Source of the DNA: Luteimonas saliphila
GTDB taxonomy: Bacteria; Pseudomonadota; Gammaproteobacteria; Xanthomonadales; Xanthomonadaceae
DNA: 37,360 bases
Direction: 5' to 3'
Assembly (NCBI RefSeq): GCF_016774335.1
Contig: NZ_JAETWA010000032.1
Location: forward strand, 1-37,360
Each line of letters opens with the position of its first letter. The first letter of the stretch is position 1. The notes below the pieces were generated by a model. The model did no database searches. It was not told the origin of the DNA and was given only the letters and a program-made list of their open reading frames with translations. The translations under genes were made by a program, and so were the position numbers. This document shows positions 31,752-37,360 of the stretch, piece after piece.

Positions 31752-32321
31752 TCACTGTGCCGCGAACACGTGCTCATACACGATCAGCGCACCCACCAGG
31801 ATCAGGATCACGCCGCCCGCGATCTCCGCACGCTTGCCGATCAGCCTGCCCAGCACGCGCCCGGCCATCACCCCCGCCGTCACCATGCCGAATGTGCAGA
31901 GCCCGATGGCGGCAGCCACGACCAGGATATTGACGTCGACGAACGCCAGGCCCATGCCGACCGCCAGTGCATCGATGCTGGTCGCAAGCCCCGCAAGCGC
32001 AATCGTCCAGACGCCGCTTCCGGAACCGGCGCGCTCACCATCCGACCCGGCGTGGAAGGCCTTCCAGATCATGTGCAGCCCGAGTGCCGACAGCAGCCCG
32101 AACGCGATCCAGTGGTCCCAGGCCTCGATCATGCTCGAAGCGGCCGAGCCCAGCGCCCAGCCGACGATCGGCGTGATCGCTTCCACGATCCCGAAGATCA
32201 GGCCGGTGCGCAGCGCATCGCGCCAGCGCGGCCGCGCCATCGCCGCGCCCTTGCCGACGGCAGCCGCGAACGCGTCGGCCGACATGGCCAGGCCCAGCAG
32301 GAGGATCGAGAGGGGATGCAT
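31752..32321 (-). CDS. mntP: Manganese efflux pump MntP
   Basis: A 189-residue inner-membrane protein with six hydrophobic segments in two repeated halves. Each half has the family acidic motif: [13 protein letters not shown] (13-25; Asp16 as in the E. coli protein) and [11 protein letters not shown] (near 116-126). It exports Mn(II) and protects from manganese toxicity. The ATG at 32321 is chosen because the longer frame to 32405 would run into the riboswitch. The upstream leader carries a yybP-ykoY riboswitch, which fits manganese-induced expression. Confidence 0.94.
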   Translation of the reverse strand: MHPLSILLLGLAMSADAFAAAVGKGAAMARPRWRDALRTGLIFGIVEAITPIVGWALGSAASSMIEAWDHWIAFGLLSALGLHMIWKAFHAGSDGERAGSGSGVWTIALAGLATSIDALAVGMGLAFVDVNILVVAAAIGLCTFGMVTAGVMAGRVLGRLIGKRAEIAGGVILILVGALIVYEHVFAAQ

Positions 32322-32380
32322 CGCCGTACCGCGGCGGGGCTGAGAGGCAACAAGCCGGGCGCGCGCCCCACCGAAGTGGC

Positions 32381-32490
32381 GTGCCGGGCTCGCTGGTCTC
32401 GCCAACCGACAGGTGCATCCGCCACGGCCGGTTCAGGCCAAGCATGTTGACGGATGCGCTTCCGGAACCGGAAGCAGGCTACTCCCCAAG
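32381..32490 (-). promoter_or_regulatory. yybP-ykoY manganese riboswitch upstream of mntP
   Basis: The minus strand shows the family's conserved blocks in order: GGGGAGTAGCC (32487-32477), a GC-rich hairpin TTCCGGTTCCGGAA, CCGTCAACATGC, and GGCGAGACCAG (about 32403-32393). The first and third blocks form the metal-binding loops in known structures. About 60 nt separate it from the mntP ATG and would hold the expression platform. Mn(II) binding would raise mntP expression. Confidence 0.9.
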
Positions 32491-32525
32491 GAACGGGACG
32501 GCCGAGAGTGCGTGGCCGTGCGGCA

Positions 32526-32531
32526 ATTGTA
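32526..32531 (-). promoter_or_regulatory. Candidate -10 box for the mntP leader
   Basis: TACAAT on the minus strand, about 38 bp before the riboswitch. No good -35 box is seen at the right spacing, so this is a weak call. Confidence 0.35.
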
Positions 32532-32855
32532 CCGGAGGCGAAGATGAACCTTCGCGACGCGGCATCCCGCAATCAACTATGACCTGGAAGGGCGACAGCC
32601 GTAACCTGGATCTTGGATACGCGAATGCGAGAAGCTGGCCTGCATGGAGGGAAGTGAAGCTAGCGGTTCCTCCGTCCAGCACTCGACGAGCCGCGCGCCA
32701 TCAATCGCACGAAGCCGGTAGTTCCACTTGGGCCGACGCCTCATGGCGAGGGAACGGACCATACGGGTGTGGCAGTCACGGCGGACCATCGATCCGCGGA
32801 GGTGGGCGTTGGCCGCAGTTTTCCGGCCCGCCTCTGGCACGCAATCGCTGCGTTG
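32532..32855. other. Region between mntP leader and tRNA-Val, no clear gene
   Basis: About 320 bp with slightly lower GC. A minus-strand frame (32577-32840) encodes 87 residues with a hydrophilic RRRPKWNYRLRAIDGARLVE stretch, but I recognise no family and it lacks a good ribosome site. It may be debris of an element once integrated at the tRNA. Confidence 0.4.
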
Positions 32856-32930
32856 TGGTGGGCGGTGCAGGGTTCGAACCTGCGACCCTTGCCGTGTGAA
32901 GGCAATGCTCTACCGCTGAGCTAACCGCCC
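32856..32930 (-). tRNA. tRNA-Val (anticodon CAC)
   Basis: The minus strand folds as a complete 75-nt cloverleaf. The acceptor is GGGCGGT/ACCGCCC, the D-arm GCTC-AGCGGTA-GAGC, the anticodon stem TTGCC/GGCAA with loop TTCACAC (anticodon CAC), and the T-arm GCAGG-TTCGAAC-CCTGC. The discriminator A and CCA are encoded. It reads GUG codons. Confidence 0.97.
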
Positions 32931-33273
32931 GGATACGCGGAACCGGGTTGGCCGGGCGCGCGGCGTTTCCGCGGCGCGGGTGCGCGGGGGCGGAGACGGG
33001 ACGCGAATTCTACGTTGCGGGGTGCAGGGGCGGCAAGCCCGGCCGGTGTCAGGCGGCCTGCCAAGCCGCGTTTCGGCCAGTACCGTGCCGCGCCTGGATC
33101 GCTGCCCGGGTGCCCAAGGCCACATTGCGCATGTTCGCGGGGTCGGGTCCAGGGCGGACGGACGGCAGTCAGACGGGAGCCGGGAGGGGAAGATGGCACG
33201 AGGCTCGTTCTTCCGGCCACGCACCACGCCCGGCTGAAGTACAGCCCGGCTTCGGCGCGGTTCGCTGCGCCCG
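32931..33273. other. Intergenic region, no gene seen
   Basis: This GC-rich spacer lies between the tRNA and the TPR-like gene. Its open frames on both strands are Arg/Pro-rich shadows. It should hold the tRNA promoter and the end of the minus-strand lipid operon, but I can define neither. Confidence 0.5.
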
Positions 33274-34125
33274 CTACTCCAACTGCTCCCGCGCCCAGGT
33301 CGCATCCAGCGCTTCCATGGCATCGGCCGGCTTGAGCGCGGCGGCCTTCTCGTACGCCGCGGCCGCCTCATCCTCCTTGCGGTCGCCGTGCAGCAGCATC
33401 AGCACGTTGCCGTATTCGATGTGGGCGATGGGCGAGGCCGGGGTGAGCTTGAGCGCGGTCCTGATGTGGGCCTCGGCCTCGGCGGCCTTGGCGCCGTAGG
33501 TGAGGCCGCCGATCATGGCGCCGATCTTGCCGATGATCTCGGCGTGGTACAGGGCCAGGGCGGTGTGCGCTTCGGCATGCTTCGGGGCGAGTTCCAGCGC
33601 GGTGTCGAGCGCCTCGCGGACCTTGCCGGCGATGCCCTGCTTGAGCGCCTTGGCGATGCTCAGGCCCTGGCTGTAGCGGCCCAGGGCGAAGGCGAGGCGG
33701 TAGTGGCTGTTGGCCTCGTCGGGCAGGGCCTTGGCCGCGGCTTCGGCGAGTTTCGCGGCCTGCTCGAAGCGCTTGAGCTTCCCGGCCTCGTCGTCGACGA
33801 GGTAGGTGGCGTAGATGCCGATGGCCTTGACCGCCACCGAGGCGCCGACCGGGCCCAGCGCCTCGCCGGCGTCGAAGGCGGCCTTGAAGTCGCCGCGGTG
33901 GAAGGCGCGCCAGGCGTCCTGCAGTTGCGCGGCGAGCGCATCGGCATCGAGCCCTTTCGGCGCGGCCTTGCCGGCCGCCGCGAGCAGGGCGGCGGCGCGC
34001 TTGCCGTCGGGGAAGGGCTCGAGGTCGCCGGCATGCAGCCGCGGCCAGGCCTTCTTCAATGCATCACCGGTGTGGGCGTAGGGCTTGGCATCGAGGGGAA
34101 ACGGGGTCCAGGCGGTCTTGGCCAT
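33274..34125 (-). CDS. TPR-like protein
   Basis: A 283-residue soluble helical protein with TPR-like pairs: AWRAFHRGDFKAAFDAGEAL (70-89), AGKLKRFEQAAKLAEAAAKALPDEANSHYRLAFALGRY (split around 113-150), ALDTALELAPKHAEAHTALALYHAEI (about 172-197), and AEAHIRTALKLTPASPIAHIEYGNVLMLL (about 215-243). Related proteins occur in Xanthomonadaceae as unnamed tetratricopeptide proteins. There is no signal peptide. It lies 15 bp after tetR and is the third gene of a minus-strand operon with ACBP and TetR, so a link to lipid metabolism is possible but unproven. Confidence 0.8.
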   Translation of the reverse strand: MAKTAWTPFPLDAKPYAHTGDALKKAWPRLHAGDLEPFPDGKRAAALLAAAGKAAPKGLDADALAAQLQDAWRAFHRGDFKAAFDAGEALGPVGASVAVKAIGIYATYLVDDEAGKLKRFEQAAKLAEAAAKALPDEANSHYRLAFALGRYSQGLSIAKALKQGIAGKVREALDTALELAPKHAEAHTALALYHAEIIGKIGAMIGGLTYGAKAAEAEAHIRTALKLTPASPIAHIEYGNVLMLLHGDRKEDEAAAAYEKAAALKPADAMEALDATWAREQLE

Positions 34126-34140
34126 GTCGGCTCCGGGGGA

Positions 34141-34767
34141 TCAGTCGGTATAGGCGCGGATCAGCTGGTTGAGGTGCACGCGCTCGGCGTCGCGCAGGAA
34201 CGGGGCGATCAGCATCATCACCTGCACGATGCCGTCGCGGATCGCCTTCTGCTCGTCGCGGTCGCCGCGGATCGCGGCGTAGTTGAGCCAGAAGGTGGCC
34301 AGCACCAGCAGGTTGGTGGCGGCGGCATCGATCTCGGCCGGCGCGGCGCGGATCACGTCGGCCTGCGAGAGCCCGCGCATCACCGCGTGGGCGCGGTCGT
34401 CGGCGCGCTTGAGGATGCGTGCGAAGCGGATGCGCAGGCGCCGGTTGCGGCTGAGGATCTCGAGCAGGTCGCGGTAGAGGAAGCGGTAGTCCCAGATGCA
34501 CTCGAACACCAGGTGCAGTTGCAGCCAGATGTCCTCCAGGCCGGGCAGGCGACCGTCGGGCGGGTTGAGCACCTCGTCCATGCGCGCCTCGTAGCGCGCG
34601 AACAGGTGCTCGATGATGTCGTCCTTGTTGCGGAAGTGGTAGTACAGGTTGCCGGGGCTGATCTCCAGCTCGTCGGCGATGTGGTTGGTGGTGACGGTGG
34701 GCTCGCCCTGCGCGTTGAACATGGCGAGCGCGCAGTCGAGGATGCGCTGGCGCGTATCGCGGGCCAT
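34141..34767 (-). CDS. TetR-family transcriptional regulator
   Basis: A 208-residue repressor-type protein. The HTH is at residues 5-50 (RQRILDCALAMFNAQG, TTNHIADELEISPGNLYYHFRNKDDII), followed by a helical ligand-binding domain of the kind met in fatty-acid-responsive TetR regulators (VLATFWLNYAAIRGDRDEQKAI; about 150-172). ATG at 34767. It is encoded 16 bp after an acyl-CoA-binding protein and close to a divergent fatty acyl-CoA reductase gene. The expected role is control of that lipid module, probably by binding in the 35042-35189 region. Confidence 0.92.
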   Translation of the reverse strand: MARDTRQRILDCALAMFNAQGEPTVTTNHIADELEISPGNLYYHFRNKDDIIEHLFARYEARMDEVLNPPDGRLPGLEDIWLQLHLVFECIWDYRFLYRDLLEILSRNRRLRIRFARILKRADDRAHAVMRGLSQADVIRAAPAEIDAAATNLLVLATFWLNYAAIRGDRDEQKAIRDGIVQVMMLIAPFLRDAERVHLNQLIRAYTD

Positions 34768-34783
34768 CGTGGTCGGCGCGCGC

Positions 34784-35041
34784 TCAGCCCTTGAGCTTGG
34801 CGACCAGCTCGATGTACTGCTGCTGTGCAACATCGCGCGGGGTGCCCTTGAGCCTGCTCCAGGCCTCGTACTTGGCGGTGCCGACGAAGTCGAAGAAGCC
34901 GGGTTTCTCGCCGCTGACATCGCCTTCCGAACCCTGCTTGTAGAGGGCGTAGAGGCGCAGAAGGGTCTCGTTGTCGGGGCGTTCGGCCAGGGTCTGCACG
35001 TCCTGCGCGGCCTGTTCGAACGTCAGCGTGGCCTTGGCCAT
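34784..35041 (-). CDS. Acyl-CoA-binding protein (ACBP)
   Basis: An 85-residue four-helix ACBP. The family signature is plain: LRLYALYKQGSEGDV (28-42), then KPGFFDFVGTAKYEAWSRLKG (46-66, split: KPGFFDFVGT / AKYEAWSRLKG) and AQQQYIELVAKL at the end. It holds long-chain acyl-CoA in the cytosol and hands it to enzymes. ATG at 35041 with a strong GGAGG site. Bacterial ACBP genes are uncommon; its place opposite an acyl-CoA reductase gene suggests substrate delivery. Confidence 0.95.
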   Translation of the reverse strand: MAKATLTFEQAAQDVQTLAERPDNETLLRLYALYKQGSEGDVSGEKPGFFDFVGTAKYEAWSRLKGTPRDVAQQQYIELVAKLKG

Positions 35042-35063
35042 CTCGCCCCCTCCCTGATAGTCC

Positions 35064-35077
35064 GGTGCCATGACACC
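35064..35077. promoter_or_regulatory. Candidate TetR operator between ACBP and acyl-CoA reductase genes
   Basis: GGTGCCATGACACC is a 14-bp near-perfect palindrome (one mismatched base pair) in the 148-bp divergent region, 23 bp before the ACBP ATG. It is the best palindrome there and a plausible site for the nearby TetR protein; this is inference. Confidence 0.35.
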
Positions 35078-35189
35078 ACGCGCCTCCGGAGCGGTCAATA
35101 CGCCGTGGATTGTCGCGCCGCACGCGCTCTGGCACCGTAGCGCGCGGGAGGGCGCCGAACGCGCCGACGATCGACACGGAGCGAACGAC

Positions 35190-37178
35190 ATGGGCTATTT
35201 CGTCACCGGCGCCACCGGCTTCATCGGCCGCTACCTCGTGGGCAAGCTGCTCCGGCGCAAGGGCACGATCCACGTGCTGGTGCGCGAGGGGTCGCAGAAG
35301 AAGTTCGAGGCGATCGCGAAACAGATGGGCTGGGACCGCAAGCGGGTGCTGCCGGTGGCGGGCGACATGACCGCGGCCAACTGCGGCCTCTCCGCCGCGC
35401 AAGTGCGCGCGCTCAAGGGCAAGGTGAAGCACTTCTTCCACCTCGCCGCGATCTACGACCTGACCGCGGGCGCGGAGGCGCAGCGGGCGGCGAACATCGA
35501 GGGCACGCAGCACGCGCTCGACCTCGCCGCCGCGCTCGAGGCCGGTTGCTTCCACCATGCGAGCTCGATCGCGGTGGCGGGGCTGTATCCGGGCATCTTC
35601 CGCGAGGACATGTTCGACGAGGCCGAAGGGCTGGACGATCCCTACCTGCGCACCAAGCACGAGGCCGAGCGCCTGGTGCGCAACGAGGCGCGGCTGAAGT
35701 GGCGCGTGTACCGGCCGGCCATGGTGGTGGGCCATTCGCAGACCGGCGAGATCGACAAGATCGACGGGCCCTACTACTTCTTCACCCTGATCAAGAAACT
35801 GCGGCAGATGCTGCCGCCGTGGATGCCCGTGCTGGGCATCGAGGGCGGACGCATCAACATCGTGCCGGTGGATTTCGTGGCCGATGCGATGGACCACATC
35901 GCGCACAAGCCGCGGCTCGACGGCCACACCTTCCACCTCACCGATCCCGAGCCGCTGCGCGTGGGCGAGGTGCTCAATGCCTTCTGCCGCGCCGGCCACG
36001 CGCCGGAGATGACCATGCGCATCGACGCGCGCATGTTCGCCTTCGTGCCGTCGGCGATCCGCGGCGCGGTCGGCAACTTGCCGCCGGTGAAGCGTTTCGT
36101 CGGCATGCTGCTTCGCGACTTCCGGATTCCGAAGCAGGTGCTGAAGTTCGTCACCTATCCCACACGCTTCGACAGCCGCGAGACCGAGCGCGCGCTCAAG
36201 GGCAGCGGCATCTCGGTCCCGCCGCTGGAATCGTACGCCTGGCGGCTGTGGGACTACTGGGAGCGCCACCTCGACCCGGACCTGTTCATCGACCGCACGC
36301 TCAAGGGCAAGGTGCGCAACAAGGTGGTGGTGATCACCGGCGGCTCGTCGGGGATCGGGTTGTCCACCGCGAAGCGCGTGGCCGAGGCCGGTGCGGTGAC
36401 GGTGATCGTCGCGCGCGGCGAGGAGGAACTGTTCAAGGCGCGCGACGAGATGAAGGCCGCGGGCGGCAAGGTGTTCGCCTACACCGCGGACCTGGCGGAC
36501 ATGGCCGACTGCGACCGCTTGGTGGCGAAGATACTGGAAGAGCACGGCCACGTCGACGTGCTGGTGAACAACGCCGGGCGCTCGATCCGGCGCTCGATCG
36601 AGCTCAGCTACGACCGCTTCCACGATTTCGAACGCACCATGCAGCTCAACTACTTCGGCAGCCTGCGCCTGATCATGGGCTTCATGCCGGTGATGACCAA
36701 ACGGCGCAAGGGCCACATCATCAACATCAGCTCGATCGGCGTGCTGGCCAGTTCGCCGCGGTTCTCGGCCTACGTGGCCTCGAAGGCGGCGCTGGATGCG
36801 TTCAGCCGATGCGCGCAGGGCGAGCTGTCGGGCAAGGGCATCAGCTTCACCACGATCAACATGCCGCTGGTGAAGACGCCGATGATCGCGCCGACCAAGA
36901 TGTACGACAGCGTGCCGACGCTGACCCCGGAGGAGGCCGCGGACCTGGTTGTGAAGGGGATCGTCGAACGCCCGACCCGGATCGCCACGCGCCTGGGCAT
37001 CTTCTCGGCGCTGCTCAACGCGGTCGCGCCCAAGGCCTACGAGGTGATCATGAGCACCGCGTTCGAACTGTTCCCGGATTCGGCCGCGGCCAGGGGCGAC
37101 CGCGCTGCGCTCAAGGACGAGACGCCGAGCCAGGAGCAGATCGCGTTCGCGGCGATGATGCGCGGCGTGCACTGGTAG
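35190..37178 (+). CDS. Fatty acyl-CoA reductase (alcohol-forming, two-domain Marinobacter type)
   Basis: A 662-residue protein with two fused short-chain dehydrogenase domains. The N-terminal one (about 1-365) is of the NAD_binding_4/male-sterility type, with TGATGFIG (6-13) and the YLRTK catalytic motif near 152. The second (about 375-620) has TGGSSGIG near 385 and INISSIG and YVASK near 528. The arrangement, length and much of the sequence match the 661-residue acyl-CoA reductase of Marinobacter, which turns fatty acyl-CoA into alcohol with NADPH. Products would feed wax esters. ATG at 35190 with GGAG 10 bp upstream; the longer frame to 35070 is rejected. Confidence 0.93.
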   Translation: MGYFVTGATGFIGRYLVGKLLRRKGTIHVLVREGSQKKFEAIAKQMGWDRKRVLPVAGDMTAANCGLSAAQVRALKGKVKHFFHLAAIYDLTAGAEAQRAANIEGTQHALDLAAALEAGCFHHASSIAVAGLYPGIFREDMFDEAEGLDDPYLRTKHEAERLVRNEARLKWRVYRPAMVVGHSQTGEIDKIDGPYYFFTLIKKLRQMLPPWMPVLGIEGGRINIVPVDFVADAMDHIAHKPRLDGHTFHLTDPEPLRVGEVLNAFCRAGHAPEMTMRIDARMFAFVPSAIRGAVGNLPPVKRFVGMLLRDFRIPKQVLKFVTYPTRFDSRETERALKGSGISVPPLESYAWRLWDYWERHLDPDLFIDRTLKGKVRNKVVVITGGSSGIGLSTAKRVAEAGAVTVIVARGEEELFKARDEMKAAGGKVFAYTADLADMADCDRLVAKILEEHGHVDVLVNNAGRSIRRSIELSYDRFHDFERTMQLNYFGSLRLIMGFMPVMTKRRKGHIINISSIGVLASSPRFSAYVASKAALDAFSRCAQGELSGKGISFTTINMPLVKTPMIAPTKMYDSVPTLTPEEAADLVVKGIVERPTRIATRLGIFSALLNAVAPKAYEVIMSTAFELFPDSAAARGDRAALKDETPSQEQIAFAAMMRGVHW

Positions 37179-37230
37179 CGCGCCGCGGTGCGCCTGCTCG
37201 GGGGATGACCTCAGGCGTGTCGAGCCAGCG

Positions 37231-37310
37231 GTCGCGCCTGAAGGCGCTCCTACGGTAGCGGGTGTGCCGGGGAGGCAGACGCCAATGCGTAGGAGCGGCT
37301 TCAGCCGCGA
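37231..37310. repeat. REP-type inverted repeat pair
   Basis: GTCGCGCCTGAAGGCGCTCC-TACG (37231-37254) and CGTAGGAGCGGCTTCAGCCG-CGA (37288-37310) face each other 33 bp apart. This is the well-known REP sequence of Xanthomonas, Stenotrophomonas and Lysobacter, here as a two-copy (REPIN-like) unit just after the reductase gene. The first copy is altered in the stem (GCGCCTGAAGGCGC). Confidence 0.8.
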
Positions 37311-37360
37311 ACGCCGCGGCGACCCGCGGCCGAGGCGGTTGCGCAGGCAAGGTTGCCGAC

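Noticed and set aside
32577..32840. Minus-strand frame of 87 codons next to the tRNA
   Set aside because: No recognised family, poor start context, and codon use unlike the neighbours. It could be a remnant of an integrated element, but I cannot support it as a gene.

Overview
The window comes from a GC-rich gammaproteobacterium, most likely of the Xanthomonadaceae/Lysobacteraceae (Lysobacter or Luteimonas type). The grounds are the base composition, the short 'GTAGGAGC...GCTTCAGCC' type intergenic repeats near the right end, and the style of the housekeeping genes. This placement is inference; no marker gene is present.

Left part (1-4604) is mobile DNA of visibly lower GC. Two different IS3-family elements, both with their genes on the minus strand, bracket a short run of integron gene cassettes (about 844-3150). 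Three attC-like sites (844-913, 1277-1336, 2133-2198) separate plus-strand cassette genes: a 129-residue unknown protein, a trypsin-like serine peptidase and an exported protein with a BamE/SmpA-like C-terminus. No integron integrase is in the window.

The centre (4637-31168, minus strand) is a complete-looking extracellular contractile injection system (eCIS, Afp/PVC-like phage-tail-derived particle). In transcription order: a PspF-like sigma-54 activator without a sensor domain (30137-31168); a near-consensus sigma-54 promoter (29887-29901); then one compact operon of 20 genes, most overlapping by 4 bp. The operon encodes a small winged-helix-like protein, sheath, tube, a Cys4 baseplate-type protein, a disordered small protein, a Pvc16-type cap/terminator, an AAA+ ATPase, a second small protein, two DUF4157 (eCIS-associated) candidate cargo proteins, a CIS_tube-type Afp7 N-terminal half, a small adaptor, a gp27-like hub, a gp5-like spike, a PAAR-like tip, gp25, two large baseplate assembly proteins, a gpI-like tail protein, a DUF6519/beta-helix protein and a small LysM-like protein. 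Hub and spike, usually fused in VgrG/Afp8, are separate genes. I see no tape-measure gene.

Right part (31169-37360) is ordinary chromosome: mntP (Mn efflux) behind a yybP-ykoY manganese riboswitch, a tRNA-Val(CAC), and a lipid module with a TPR-like protein, a TetR regulator and an acyl-CoA-binding protein, divergent from a 662-residue two-domain fatty acyl-CoA reductase of the Marinobacter type (fatty alcohol/wax ester synthesis).

The main points of interest are the sigma-54 circuit controlling a whole eCIS, the second DUF4157 protein (two HExxH motifs around a glycine-zipper segment) as candidate effector, the absent tape measure, and the cassette array lying directly beside the eCIS 3' end.
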